Shown: one piece after another, positions 51,435-62,585 of the stretch
How positions within the stretch are numbered: the first letter of the stretch is position 1
Layout: every line of letters begins with the position of its first letter
NCBI RefSeq assembly: GCF_001761485.1
Contig: NC_090775.1
Coordinates: 3,169,001-3,233,000, forward strand
Reading direction: 5' to 3'
Origin: Yarrowia lipolytica
Lineage: Eukaryota > Ascomycota > Dipodascomycetes > Dipodascales
Length of the DNA: 64,000 nucleotides
Notes under the pieces: generated by a model
The model's input: only the letters and a program-made list of their open reading frames with translations
Databases searched by the model: none
Told to the model about the DNA's origin: nothing
Made by a program: the position numbers and the translations under genes

Positions 51435-52165
51435 TTCGCGTGTTGCAGTGAAATGCTTCTGCACGCCAACATCTAGCTTCAAATAATTTGGACTTGCAGA
51501 AAGTGTAATCAATGCAGAGTGTAGTGCCTACTTGTAGCTACAGTAAGTACTTTTACAGTAGGCACTTGCCAATAACTACAAGAGCAAAAGTACCAAGCTA
51601 CATGTGACGAGACTGAACGAGACTTGTAGAACGCCTTTGTACCTGTGCCTCATCTATACCGTTAGTCGTAAGGGAATACATGGCACAGGCTGATTAAACA
51701 TGAGTCGTAATCTACAAAGATCCAGACTGTGCAGTGTCATAACCGTAGCAAAACATGCTAGGCACCGCAATTACTAGTAGAGCATGTGTAAAAATCTTTC
51801 TTGAAAGGCAGGAACCTCTACGTACGTAAAGATCAATTGTATGGTACGTGCACCATTCAATTTGTCCTACGGTAATAGCTACAGTATGTACTTGTAGCTA
51901 GCTAGCTGCAAAGAACGACACAAAGCTCACACCTCACCTTCATATTCCTACTACATACTGTAGCCAGCACATCACGCAACAATAACTACTGGTCGGAGAC
52001 GTTCGGACTAGGTCTTCTGTTCTCCTTCTCTTATTCACACAAACTCAAGAACTATGTAACTAAATACAACGATTCGAGTATTTCAGCGGACTCATGTGTA
52101 GCACTTTGGATCAGTCTATAACTAACCAAAGGCACACGCGTGGTGGTTAGCCACGCTCGCATCTA
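51435..52165. other. Intergenic between the RRN6-like gene and TRP5
   Basis: 731 bp with dense TACTTGTA, TACAGTA and GTAC words (51530-51560, 51880-51905). No gene is supported. Confidence 0.5.
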
Positions 52166-54244
52166 TTACTCAAATCGCAGGTCCCAGTCAATCTTGGGAC
52201 CGAGCTTGGGCAGCTGCTCAGCAACGTTCTGCACGTCCTTGTCTCCTCGTCCAGAGAGACAGATGACCACGTTCTTGTCCTTGGGCAGCTTCTTGGCCAG
52301 CTCCATGGCACCGTGGATGGCGTGCGACGACTCAAGGGCGGGAATGATACCCTCCAGCTGGGTCAGCTGTCGGAAGGCGTTGAGAGCGTCGGCATCGGAG
52401 GCAGCAACAAACTCAACTCGGCCAGTATCCTTCCAGTAGGACAGCTCAGGACCGACACCGGGGTAGTCCAGACCAGCGGAGATAGAGTGTGTGTCCTGGA
52501 TCTGACCATCGGCGTTCTGCAGAACGTAGGTCTTGACTCCCTGGAACACTCCGACCTGGCCCTTAGTGAGGGTAGCAGAGTGGGCGGGTGTATCAATACC
52601 GTCTCCTCCAGCCTCGACACCAACAAGTCGCACAGACTTGTCGTTCTCGAAGGGAGCAAACATACCGGAGGAGTTGGATCCACCGCCGACACAGGCGACA
52701 ACGGCATCAGGCAGAGCACCGTTGTTGAGGGCAGCAAACTGCTCCTTGGTCTCTCGGCCAATAACGGACTGAAGAGTTCGTACCAGAGTGGGGTAGGGGT
52801 GAGGGCCAATGGCAGAACCAATGACGTAGTGGGTTGACTCGAGGTTGGTGACCCAGAATCGCAGAGCCTCGTTGACGGCGTCTCGCAGAGTCTTGGAGCC
52901 CTCCTCGACCTTGACAACCTCGGCACCAAGCATTCGCATACGGAACACGTTGAGAGACTGTCGTCGGGCGTCCTCAGCACCCATAAAGACCTTGCACTTC
53001 ATGCCGAACTTGGCGGCAACAGTGGCGGTAGCAACACCGTGCTGGCCGGCTCCGGTCTCGGCAATGAGCTCTTTCTTGCCCAATCGCTTGGCAAGAATGA
53101 CCTGACCGACGGCATTGTTGATCTTGTGAGAACCGGTGTGGTTGAGGTCCTCTCGCTTGAGCCAGATCTTGGCTCCTCCGCAGTGCTCGGTGAGTCGCTC
53201 GGCCTCATGGAAGGAGGAGGGTCGGTTCATGTAGGCAAAGTAGGATCGGAACTCCTCCCAGAAAGATTCATCAGCAAAGGCCTCCTCGACGCAAGTCTCG
53301 AGCTCCAGCAGACATCGGTGCAGAGACTCGGGTACGTACTGGCCTCCGTGAACACCGAATCGGGCAGGGTAGACAGACTTTCGCAGCACCTCGTCGGTGT
53401 TGACGGCCTGGGTAGTGTCGGACTTGTTTTCGTTGGACACAGCGGCAGAGGCTGCTCGTCCACCAGTCACAGACTGCAGGTACTTGGCGACAGCCTCGGG
53501 GGATCCGTTGGACTCCTCGATGGTGGCAATGATCTTGGATCCAATGACAATACCGTCGGCCAGGGGGGCCAGCTGGTTGAAGTGCTCCTGGGTGGACACT
53601 CCAAAGCCAACTGCCAGAGGCTTGCCTCCAGTGTACTTTCGGACCTTAGCCACGAGCTCGTCAATGTCGGTAGACAGCTTTCCGGTGGCGCCAGTGACGC
53701 CCATTCGCGAGACGACGTACATGAAAGAGTCGGTGATGGAAGCGAGGACCTCAAGACGGTCGTTGGGGGTGGTGGGGGCGACCAGAGGGACGTAAGACAG
53801 ACCCTCACGAGTGCAGAGGCCTCTGAAAGCAACAGCCTCCTCCGGGGGAAGGTCGACGATAATGAAACCGTTGGCTCCAGCGTCTCGGGCAGCCTTGACA
53901 AACTTCTCGTCACCAAAATGGTGGATAGGGTTGTAGTAGCCCATGAGCACAATGGGGACGTGGACGCCCTTGGCTCGAGCCTGCTTGACAAGGTCCAGAC
54001 ACGAGTGGACGGTGACACCGTTGGCAAGAGCCACATTGTTGGCGGCCTGGATGGCAGGGCCGTCGGCAACAGGGTCGGTGAAGGGGATGCCGAGCTCAAT
54101 CACGTCGGCTCCTCCGGTCTGGAGGCCCTCGAGAATGGGCACGGTTTTTTCAACAGAGGGGAATCCTGCGGTGACGAAGGTAACGAGGGCGGGACGGCCC
54201 TCCTTCTTGCACTGCTCGAAAGTGGCAGCCAGATGAGCAGACAT
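52166..54244 (-). CDS. TRP5: Tryptophan synthase, fused alpha and beta subunits
   Basis: Catalyses the last two steps of tryptophan synthesis in the cytosol: cleavage of indole-3-glycerol phosphate (alpha) and PLP-dependent joining of indole to serine (beta). The alpha domain comes first, with [17 protein letters not shown] carrying catalytic Glu and Asp. After a short linker (near residues 265-290) the beta domain begins [11 protein letters not shown], with the PLP lysine in [13 protein letters not shown] near residue 373 and a glycine-rich phosphate loop [11 protein letters not shown]. At 692 aa it matches the fungal fusion. The long open frame on the opposite strand is a shadow of codon bias. 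Confidence 0.98.
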   Translation of the reverse strand: MSAHLAATFEQCKKEGRPALVTFVTAGFPSVEKTVPILEGLQTGGADVIELGIPFTDPVADGPAIQAANNVALANGVTVHSCLDLVKQARAKGVHVPIVLMGYYNPIHHFGDEKFVKAARDAGANGFIIVDLPPEEAVAFRGLCTREGLSYVPLVAPTTPNDRLEVLASITDSFMYVVSRMGVTGATGKLSTDIDELVAKVRKYTGGKPLAVGFGVSTQEHFNQLAPLADGIVIGSKIIATIEESNGSPEAVAKYLQSVTGGRAASAAVSNENKSDTTQAVNTDEVLRKSVYPARFGVHGGQYVPESLHRCLLELETCVEEAFADESFWEEFRSYFAYMNRPSSFHEAERLTEHCGGAKIWLKREDLNHTGSHKINNAVGQVILAKRLGKKELIAETGAGQHGVATATVAAKFGMKCKVFMGAEDARRQSLNVFRMRMLGAEVVKVEEGSKTLRDAVNEALRFWVTNLESTHYVIGSAIGPHPYPTLVRTLQSVIGRETKEQFAALNNGALPDAVVACVGGGSNSSGMFAPFENDKSVRLVGVEAGGDGIDTPAHSATLTKGQVGVFQGVKTYVLQNADGQIQDTHSISAGLDYPGVGPELSYWKDTGRVEFVAASDADALNAFRQLTQLEGIIPALESSHAIHGAMELAKKLPKDKNVVICLSGRGDKDVQNVAEQLPKLGPKIDWDLRFE

Positions 54245-56163
54245 TTTGTAGCGGTGTAGTGTGCGTGTGGAGTATAAGAGAGGTTTGATCTGGTATTGAA
54301 ATTGGTGAAATTCTTAGACTCGGAGGTTAGGGGAGGATATAAAGGCTGATTTAGGCGCTAGTTTGTATGATACTGTTTCTGGGAAAGCAGATGGATCGAT
54401 TTTAAGTGGTCGAAATAATATACTGATGGGAATTATACCAATTTAAGCCACTGAAATACTCCTTATGACTCTTGCACGAAATGTTGTGCCCCGGATATTC
54501 ACCGCTTTTAGAGTTGCCGGCTGGGTCAGTCATAAACCCTGTTTGTCACCTTCTGAACTGCTCTCGTAACTGTAGGTTGAGTTCGTGTATTCAGTTATGA
54601 AAGTTACTGTAGCTGCTAGCAGAGCTTTCAAGGAGGTACCAATGTTGATAAGCACGTGTATTATACGAGTAGATCATGATGAAGTCAGTCTGTTACAATA
54701 CACCACTCCATCTGGGTACTGTAATTATAAAAGATGCACCAAAAGCATGGTGTACTTGCGCACCTCATAGCACTGTCTGACGTGCATCGGCAACTCTCTA
54801 TACAGTATGTACCAGGCTGCGGCTGATCCTCTCCGAAGACAGAGCCATTGGGTGACAGAAGGTGACTAATATCATACCCCTGGTAGTGATCTGGCGGCGT
54901 AGGAGTTAACTGTTGACATTATGGGAGACATCAAGCGCTTGCTTGCTCAAACAAGTCTCCAGTGACGTGTATTGCACCCCTATCTTGTGCATATGCTGAA
55001 CTAGTCCTGCCAGTCACGCTTACCATATTGCTCCGATAACGGCGTGCATGTGGGGTACACAATGGGGTTGAATGACCGCTGAATGGAGTAATTGTTGGTA
55101 TTCTGAGATGCCACATACAAGCCGTGATGGTTGAATAATAATAATATAATTAATTATTGGATGGTAGTTTTTCTTTTATGTAGCCAGGCAAAATTTTCTT
55201 AGCTATAAATCGTGGTTGTTGTAGCCCACATCGTTATAAATGAACTACAGTATACATTGCACAGTCGATACCCGAGCTTACTAAGTATAATAAGATATAT
55301 GGCCGAATTATTTCCCTGTTGTTGCCTATACTAAAAGAGGGAGATAGATGGAAACATAGTCACTGGGTTGAGCAGCTGAAACAATTTTACCGCGGTAATG
55401 TAAGTCATAACCTGTACCAAATACCTAGGCGTAAAAAGAAGCACGCAAAAGATGCATGTTTACCCTACCGCGACAAGCTGGTTTATATAGAGCGGATAGG
55501 CCCAATTTTTTCCGCATCACAGCCAAAAAGAGTGAGTATCGACAACAGCACGAGGCTTCAAAGGATGAACGTATCACAGACCTGTACCGATCTCGGGGGT
55601 TGTATCCCAGGAACAGAGGAAATGATTGCCTAACGCTGACACAAATGAGAAATTTGTATTTCCCATGAGACTTTGAACTAACATAGATGAGTGATACTTC
55701 AGTAAAGTCAACTAAGACACCACTATATAGTTAACTATTTATTAATTATCCTACCAAGAAAACATAGCTACTATATGAGTCTTGTGCATTTTTGAGCCCG
55801 GAGAATCACATATACACGGTATACGCCACGAAAATCGATTGGATCTCTCTGAATAGTTAACGCCCAAAGTTGCTCGCCTCCTTCGTATTAATAACACTAT
55901 TGGTGCATTACGTCACAAACCATCCCTGCAGATGTTGGGCGGTGATATACTGGGGGCTATAGTGTAGAAGGCAGATTAATAACCATGGAAATCAAGTAAA
56001 AGTGCTCATATAAACAACATCATCTGCCCTTAATTTATTCCTTCTCTTCTGGAACACCTTCCTACATCCACCTCCAATTCCCCAACACGTGACTTATCTC
56101 GCATAGCGCGCATCAGTCCATCGGCGCTCAACACTACTGTAGTCTTTGCAACCCCACAACACC
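54245..56163. promoter_or_regulatory. Divergent intergenic region of TRP5 and TUL1
   Basis: 1.9 kb. No gene is supported: a 104-codon frame near 55319 lacks an ATG start, bias and domains. The TRP5-proximal 100 bp has no recognised Gcn4 site by eye. The rest is AT-rich. Confidence 0.5.
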
Positions 56164-58509
56164 ATGGAATCGGTATTCAGAATCATTCTGTTTATCATGC
56201 TCATGGGGCTGCTCATGTCGCCGGGGGGCAACCGCTACACGCCCCTCAGCCGCAAGGAGAAACGCCAACTTGAGCAACTTGTTGCCAACCACAAGTTCCA
56301 GGCAGACCGGCTCCGAAACCACAACGCTCACGACTACACCTTTGGCAACCTGACGGGGTTCACGTTTGGTTATACAAAGCCGCGCAAGGGAGACAAACGA
56401 CAACAGCTGGGCTGTCGCGACGAGGGAGACAAGGTGTCGCTATTCCCACAGGACGTTCTCAACGAGGCCAGCTCATATTGGAAAAACGAAAAGGGACTGT
56501 ATCTGCGCAACATTTCTGGCGTTGTGCGGGGCGACTGGACAGGTCCCGCGAACGACACACAGAAACTTCTCCACATCCCCATGCCAGTGTCGCAACAAAA
56601 TTGGACGTGGCATCCTCACAACCACAGCGTTAGCATCACTCCTCTACCAATAGACCCCGATGACGACGGTGGCGACGAGGGAGAACAGCGGATAAATGGC
56701 AACATCACAGCCGTTGACGGTAAAGTTGAACTCGACTTCATTGATGCCATCCCCAGCTACGTTAATCAGCGCATTCTTAGCTCATACTTTGCTAACCACA
56801 CTGTGCCAAAGGAGCTGGAAGCGTTTGCAGATGTGAACGTGGTCACGTGTACAGCCCAGCTAATGGGCCAGGAGTCCGACTCAGAACTCCACACGGTAGT
56901 GCTCCGGGGCTTGCATTTCAAGCACTCCGGAAACGTCATCATGACAACCCACTCAGCAAAGTTCTGGGGGTACGAGGCTCTAGCGGGCATGCTAGCGGAA
57001 ATCATGCAAACGGCCGACCGATCACGTGAAAGTACCGACGATGCCTTCAACACTACCAAGGAGGCCATGATGCCCATCATTGAGCGGCACCTGTCGATTA
57101 TTGGAGACACAGATCAGGCTGTTCCTGTGTCGGAAATGGAGCAGGAGGCCGCTGCGTCGTGCGAGTACATTGGTGTTTTGCACGTAGATTCCGTCGATGC
57201 TAATCAATACAGCGGAATAGACCTCCGAAACATTGAGTCAGAGCTTCAATACCCAGTGGGGCGTCCTCACAAGCGACCCCCAAGACTCCAAATGAGCGGA
57301 GTGTTGTACTCGCCTGATTGCGGCAAGAAAATGACCGTTGGAGACGCAAAGGGCCTACTTTGGAATGCCTCTTTGATGAAACAGAACCATGTGGTCGTGG
57401 CTGTCATCTTCCTTGGAATCATCAACACTCTGCTGCTGGCATTCCAGATGCAAAAGGCGTCGACCCCTTCTCTGTGCTCTCGGGTCAGCATCTGGTCGAT
57501 TGGAGTTATGTCCATGATGGACGGATTCATGTGCATGTTTTCGCTCATGGCCATTCTTTACCGAACCCAGCCCCAGTTGCAGTTCACGGCTCTTGCATTT
57601 GTGTCTTTCACCTACGTATCGCTGTTTGGACTGCGGTTCATGCTCAACATCACTCTGTCGCAGATACCCGAGGAATTTGCGCGTCCTGCTGCCATCCAGA
57701 CTCCTGGAGGAAACGCGCAAGACAATACCCCTGGTGGGGATGACACTCTTCCAGTGACAGAAACACAGCCTGCAGCCACCCCATTCATTCCGTCCGACGC
57801 AGACGTTTCCACAGCACTCTATGGACGATTTTACTTCTGTCTGCTAGCGTTTGTCATCGTTACTACAGTAACCTATGGAATGACTGCTCCTCGACGATAC
57901 GTGATGGAGTACGTGATTGTTCTGGGTATGGCGTCGCTATGGCTGCCTCAAATCTACAGAACTGCATACCGAGGCACTCAGCAGGCTCCGTTGGCGTGGT
58001 ACTTTATGATTGGCAGTTCCTTTACGCGTCTGCTACCTCTCTACTACGTGTGCCTGGTTAAGGACGATGTTTTCAGACACCGAATTGACCGGATTCTGCC
58101 AACATTGGCTACTCTATGGATTGCTCTTCAGCTGTTTGTCATTTACGCCCAGCACAAGTTTGGTCCTCGGTTCATCTTGCCGCAGCACATCCTGCCCCCC
58201 ATCTACGACTACCATCCTATCATCAGCCAGGATGACATTGAGAGCGGCAGTTACGGTGCGTTGTTTGAAAACGCCGCCAATGGATCATTAGAAGACGCAC
58301 ACACTGACTGCAGCATCTGCATGAACCCCGTCGAGCTTGTGGTGCAGACGTCGGACGAGCAGAACAACATGGACCCAGCGAAGCTCGTGGCTAGACGACA
58401 ATACATGATCACGCCGTGCCGCCATGTGTTCCATACGGACTGTATGAGCAACTGGATGATCCGAAAACTACAGTGTCCTGTTTGTCGAAATCCTCTTCCT
58501 CCCATGTGA
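56164..58509 (+). CDS. TUL1: Transmembrane RING ubiquitin ligase, Tul1/Dsc1 type
   Basis: Golgi/endosome membrane E3 ligase of the Dsc complex, which sorts or degrades membrane proteins. The 781-aa protein starts MESVFRIILFIMLMGLLMSP (signal or first helix), then has a luminal domain of about 370 residues with many N-glycosylation sites (NLT, NIS, NHS, NIT, NHT), then about seven membrane helices (HVVVAVIFLGIINTLLLAF onward), and ends with a RING-H2 domain from residue 715: DCSICMNP, then CRHVFHTDCMSNWM and CPVCRNPLPP. This order is that of Tul1. An intramembrane loop rich in Pro/Thr/Gly (TPGGNAQDNTPGGDD) separates two helices. The start is the first ATG in frame. Confidence 0.87.
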   Translation: MESVFRIILFIMLMGLLMSPGGNRYTPLSRKEKRQLEQLVANHKFQADRLRNHNAHDYTFGNLTGFTFGYTKPRKGDKRQQLGCRDEGDKVSLFPQDVLNEASSYWKNEKGLYLRNISGVVRGDWTGPANDTQKLLHIPMPVSQQNWTWHPHNHSVSITPLPIDPDDDGGDEGEQRINGNITAVDGKVELDFIDAIPSYVNQRILSSYFANHTVPKELEAFADVNVVTCTAQLMGQESDSELHTVVLRGLHFKHSGNVIMTTHSAKFWGYEALAGMLAEIMQTADRSRESTDDAFNTTKEAMMPIIERHLSIIGDTDQAVPVSEMEQEAAASCEYIGVLHVDSVDANQYSGIDLRNIESELQYPVGRPHKRPPRLQMSGVLYSPDCGKKMTVGDAKGLLWNASLMKQNHVVVAVIFLGIINTLLLAFQMQKASTPSLCSRVSIWSIGVMSMMDGFMCMFSLMAILYRTQPQLQFTALAFVSFTYVSLFGLRFMLNITLSQIPEEFARPAAIQTPGGNAQDNTPGGDDTLPVTETQPAATPFIPSDADVSTALYGRFYFCLLAFVIVTTVTYGMTAPRRYVMEYVIVLGMASLWLPQIYRTAYRGTQQAPLAWYFMIGSSFTRLLPLYYVCLVKDDVFRHRIDRILPTLATLWIALQLFVIYAQHKFGPRFILPQHILPPIYDYHPIISQDDIESGSYGALFENAANGSLEDAHTDCSICMNPVELVVQTSDEQNNMDPAKLVARRQYMITPCRHVFHTDCMSNWMIRKLQCPVCRNPLPPM

Positions 58510-58707
58510 GGTGTGATACTGTGATACTGTGATATGACAGCATATATATATTCGTAACATAGATGTTTATTTAATAGTGGGAGGTGCACCAGTAGCAGAT
58601 TTGGTATTAGAATGAAGGGAGTATGGTCTGTATAGGGTACAATTCAGAGATACTTACTGGTGACCTGTGTAGTAATCGTTAATATCATTCAGTTTTGTAC
58701 CACCCAT

Positions 58708-59721
58708 CTACTGAGACTTAATCCACTGCTCAGCAAAGTCAGTGACACTCTTCTGAAGAGGGATCCACTTAATTCCTAGCAATTTATCCGTCTCGGAGCA
58801 GTCGAGCTGACAAACAGTTTTGAGCTCCTTATCTCGGTTGGCAGGGTTTCCGGTGGCGATATTACCCTCCAGCTGGGGGATCTTGTTGGCAATATCTTCG
58901 ATGTCTTGGGTGCAGAAAGCACTGGTGCCCAGAAGCAGTCTCCTTCGGTCAAGCTCGGGCTTGAGAGCAATAACGTGAGCCTCAGCGCAGTCTCGGACGT
59001 CGACGAACCAGCCCGCAGAGCCCTCGGGGTTCTGGCCCTTCTTGGACTGAAGAACAGCAGCAATCAGCTCGTTTGAGGTGTTGAGAGCAGACATGTCCAG
59101 GGCAATACCGGGACCGAAGATATAGGAGGGGTTGATCCAGGTGATGGAGAAGTGAGGTTTCTCGTTGTTCAGGAATTCCAGACCTGCCTTCTCGGCATAC
59201 AGCTTGGATCCCACGTAGTTGGCAAAGGGGTTGCCTTTCTCAGCCGCCTGCTCTCGGGTCATTGGGTTCCAGTCCTTCTCAGTCAGAGTGTGAGTAGGGT
59301 CATTGTACTTGGACACGTCCATGATGGCGGCCAAAGAAGAGGTGATGACAATCTTCTTCACATTGGGAGCATGAGTCTTGGCCATTTTCAGAACAGCAGT
59401 GGTTCCTTTGACGGCAGGCTGAAGCATATCTTTCTCGGGGTCCTCAGCCTTCATGTTAAAAGGCGAGGCCGTGTGCAGAATGTAGTCAATCTCAGGGTGC
59501 TTCTCGAAGATGACCTGGAACTCGACCTCATCCTGGACGTCCTTGAGTGTCTCAAGCTCGAACTTGCCGGACTCGACCTCGTTCTTAAAGGCCTCCGCCA
59601 GTCGCTCGGCCTTCTGGGGGCTTCGAATAGTTCCGATGACGGTATGACCAGCCTTGAGCAGTTGGTCAACACAATGACCTGCCAGAAAGCCGGTAGCTCC
59701 AGTAACAAGGGTGGTAGGCAT
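58708..59721 (-). CDS. NADPH-dependent carbonyl/methylglyoxal reductase, GRE2 type
   Basis: Extended short-chain dehydrogenase of 337 aa related to yeast Gre2 and plant dihydroflavonol and cinnamyl reductases. The Rossmann motif is VTGATGFLAGHCVDQLLKAG near the N-terminus, followed by an arginine-bearing TIRSPQKAE that favours NADPH. The catalytic residues are Ser in ITSSLAA and Tyr/Lys in YVGSKLYAEK. The exact substrate cannot be told. The start is ATG 59719-59721 (MPTTLVTG); the frame upstream encodes a hydrophobic stretch that is probably not translated. It converges on TUL1. Confidence 0.85.
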   Translation of the reverse strand: MPTTLVTGATGFLAGHCVDQLLKAGHTVIGTIRSPQKAERLAEAFKNEVESGKFELETLKDVQDEVEFQVIFEKHPEIDYILHTASPFNMKAEDPEKDMLQPAVKGTTAVLKMAKTHAPNVKKIVITSSLAAIMDVSKYNDPTHTLTEKDWNPMTREQAAEKGNPFANYVGSKLYAEKAGLEFLNNEKPHFSITWINPSYIFGPGIALDMSALNTSNELIAAVLQSKKGQNPEGSAGWFVDVRDCAEAHVIALKPELDRRRLLLGTSAFCTQDIEDIANKIPQLEGNIATGNPANRDKELKTVCQLDCSETDKLLGIKWIPLQKSVTDFAEQWIKSQ

Positions 59722-60956
59722 AGTTGTAGATATGGTAGATGCCAGTGATATAATGCCTATCAAGGCCCACCCCATCCCTTAAATATATCCATGTTTGCTG
59801 CTTCAAAGCCCATTAAGTTTATCAGGCGGCTTGAAGATAGCTCACCTTAGGCGGACAGTTGGAGGCGCGTACCGGTACTTGTAGGGCGAAAGGGGTGTTA
59901 GAAGGACAAAGGGAAAGGATTGCGACCCAATAACCCACCGTCCGACACCCCTTTTGGCCATTTTACTGCCAAAAAATCTTCGCAATTTCCCCAATTGTCA
60001 TTGTTGTCCTGATTCCTGCTCGCACAAACTTCACAACCTCACGCCATGCATGCTAGCAAAGTCCGTCGATAACGGAGATACACACCCAGGAAATTATGTC
60101 CGTGGTCAGTGAAGTTAACAGTATTAGAGTGGATTTGTCATGACAGAGAATTTCAACTCAAATGATCACTAAGGAGGGCATCACGTGGCTTGGGTGGTTC
60201 GATAGCGGAAGCTGGAGCCATTGTAACAATCGCTCAAGTATCAGTCTAAATAGCTGTGAGCTAAGTAATGCCAACTACCATAAGAGGTGCATGCCACCCA
60301 GTTCTCGAAACAAGTACCATACTGCATGTTGATTCGTATTCGCTGCCTACAATTCTGATCATAAGTGCTCCGAGAGAATAATATTTGTTCAATTGTCGCC
60401 TCGAGCCACGCCTGTGTTCTACAGTACGAGTATTGCAGCTTGTGTCTGACTAACTGTATTATCAGAAGACAGTTAAGGACAACACAATTCACTCAGGAGC
60501 AAGTTGGGACAGCACAAAGCCTCTTCTTGTAGCTACAATATATACAGTAATTACGACACCGTAGGGGCGTCCATGCACCTGAACAAATTAATATAGAGAT
60601 AAATCTGCAAAGCGCTATTACACAGATCGTCAAGACCTCCAAGAGAGTGTGCCAAAGAGTCATATAGGAAAGGTCGTTTTGCCTCCATTTGCGACAAGTT
60701 GTGTAGCCCACCGGACAGTTGATTTGAAATATTTTCACCCAGTAAACACGGTCACGAAGAACTCACCAAATGATGATTCTAAACCAAGACCAAACCAACT
60801 AATTCCCATTATCACAAAACCTTTCCGTAGATACCCCAACCAATACACAGGCGACAGACAACAACAAGTACTACTATCTACAACGTACAAACACCTGCGG
60901 TATTTGAACCCATCTCAGTTCATTTTCACGTGCAATAATACATTTTAGTTTTGTGT
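59722..60956. other. Intergenic between the GRE2-type gene and RPS8
   Basis: 1.2 kb containing the reductase promoter and the 3' side of RPS8. Open frames at 60241-60948 have no bias or family features. No RNA gene is recognised. Confidence 0.5.
60929..60944 (-). terminator. Shared 3' element after RPS8
   Basis: On the minus strand AAAATGTATTATTGCA lies about 13 bases past the RPS8 stop and is identical to the element after RPL2. Confidence 0.5.
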
Positions 60957-61553
60957 CTACTTCTTGGAGACAATCTTCTTGAGGTAGAAAGCAAGCTCCT
61001 CTCCCTCGAGAACGTAACCGTCAACTCGGCCGGACTGACCGGGTCGAGAAGAAACGCAGGCGTAGAGTCGGCCAGCACCGAACTGAGCCTCGACGGCAGG
61101 GTCGAGCTTGGCATCAGCCTGTCGGGCAGCAACGGCAGCCTGGTCAGCCTCAGCAATGACGGGCTCCTCCTGGCCAGCCTTCTTCTTGCCGAGAGACTTG
61201 CCGTAGTAGGACTCGTACCACTGTCGGAAAGGAGTGGCATCAATCTGGACAATGGCAGACTTGGTCAGAGTGTTGGTTCGGATAAGCTCGTTGTTGGAGG
61301 GGTGGAAAGAGACACCGAGGACTCGGGTCTTTCGGGTGGTTCCCTCAGAGCCCCAGGAGAAGTTGCCGGTCTCGATTCGGATGGCTCGGAACTTCTTGTT
61401 ACCACCACGGGTTCGGACGGTGTGGATTCGCTTGGGGCCGATTCGGGTGACGGCACCCTGTCGACCGCACTCGAACTTTCGCTTCTTGTGGATGGAGACA
61501 CGCTTGGCGCCGGTGTGGGATCGCTTGTGTCGGGAGTCTCGAGAAATACCCAT
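60957..61553 (-). CDS. RPS8: 40S ribosomal protein eS8
   Basis: Small-subunit ribosomal protein. The N-terminus [19 protein letters not shown] and the motif [16 protein letters not shown] are family hallmarks, and the C-terminal [20 protein letters not shown] is conserved. It is 198 aa, similar to the yeast protein. Codons are the preferred set and no intron is seen. A TTAGGGTT word lies 136 bp upstream. It diverges from DPH3, with which it shares a 650-bp promoter region. Confidence 0.98.
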   Translation of the reverse strand: MGISRDSRHKRSHTGAKRVSIHKKRKFECGRQGAVTRIGPKRIHTVRTRGGNKKFRAIRIETGNFSWGSEGTTRKTRVLGVSFHPSNNELIRTNTLTKSAIVQIDATPFRQWYESYYGKSLGKKKAGQEEPVIAEADQAAVAARQADAKLDPAVEAQFGAGRLYACVSSRPGQSGRVDGYVLEGEELAFYLKKIVSKK

Positions 61554-62205
61554 GGTTGTCGTGGAGTGCTGAGAATTGGTGGGAGGTTTGATTTTTTGTC
61601 AGAGGTGGGAGCAGAGTTTCCGAGTTTCCTTTTCAGAAAGCAGTCACAAAGTCACGTGTGACTCAGAGTTAATTTGGACGTTTGAGTATTAGGGTTCAAA
61701 TTGTCGTGTGTTCGAATCTGGGAGACGGCGCACTTAATAGGTGAAATTGGATGAGCAGATGTTTTTAAAACGACGTGAGGGCATCCGTGGTTCGATGCTA
61801 TGTACACACTACAAATACGTCAACACACAAATAACAGCCGTCTCCACCACTAGACGTCGATGATTCTATGATCGTCGCCCCCCACCCCTTGACACCACCA
61901 CATCCTCGTTGGTTTCCTTTTTTTCGTCTCTATAAACCTGCCAGGCCCCAAAATCATGTACATAAATACTCAAAATATCAATCTATCTACCCACCACTAC
62001 TACTTATTTGTACCGTCTTATATCTCAACTATCTAATATATCTGATCGATCTAATACCTTCCGCGAGTATCTCATCTCGTAGTAAGCCCCCTATAACCCT
62101 AACCCAACACCCTCTTTACGTGTAATCGTGCTTCTGACATGCGCAATTTGAAATTTTCGAACAGATGTCTTCAGCTACCCCTGTGGCGTTCGTTACTTGC
62201 ACCCC
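61554..62205. promoter_or_regulatory. Divergent promoter region of RPS8 and DPH3
   Basis: Contains TTAGGGTT at 61689-61696 and TAACCCTAACCC at 62094-62105, both Tbf1-like. A 25-codon upstream open frame (ATG 62165) overlaps the DPH3 start out of frame. A TTCGAAT near 61710 recalls a tRNA B box, but no A box or fold is present. Confidence 0.6.
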
Positions 62206-62415
62206 ATGTCTTTCTACGACGAAATCGAAATCGAAGACATGATCTTCGACGCGGATCAGGGTATCTTAACGTATCCTTGTCCGTGTGGCGACAAGTTCCA
62301 GATTGCCCTGGACGACCTCAAGGATGGCGAAGAGGTAGCCGTCTGTCCCTCGTGCAGTCTCATGATCAAGGTCATTTTCGACCCCGAGGACCTTGAGCAG
62401 TTTGAAGAATCGTGA
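62206..62415 (+). CDS. DPH3: Diphthamide synthesis and Elongator factor Dph3/Kti11
   Basis: Small CSL-type zinc protein that donates electrons for the radical step of diphthamide formation on eEF2 and links to Elongator tRNA modification. The 69-aa product begins [19 protein letters not shown] and has the metal site CPCGDKF then [13 protein letters not shown], very close to yeast Kti11. It lacks the Pro/Ala-rich tail of the baker's yeast protein and ends LEQFEES. The start is fixed by homology; an out-of-frame upstream ATG at 62165 overlaps it. Confidence 0.94.
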   Translation: MSFYDEIEIEDMIFDADQGILTYPCPCGDKFQIALDDLKDGEEVAVCPSCSLMIKVIFDPEDLEQFEES

Positions 62416-62545
62416 CGAAGAGGTGCTCTATAGCACTAGTCAAAATTCAGATTATGACTGGAAACTGTCATACACGACACCCTCACTATGAACTGTTCTG
62501 TCACGACTTCTACGACATATGTCATGGGCCCCCTCCACACACTCT

Positions 62546-62585
<40 letters not shown>

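Noticed and set aside
53039-54259. Open frame of 406 codons opposite TRP5
   Set aside because: Mirror of a conserved, highly biased gene.
55319-55633. Open frame of 104 codons upstream of TUL1
   Set aside because: No ATG at its start, no bias and no domain.
61680-61740. TTCGAAT sequence resembling a tRNA B box upstream of RPS8
   Set aside because: No A box, cloverleaf or terminator in the right place.
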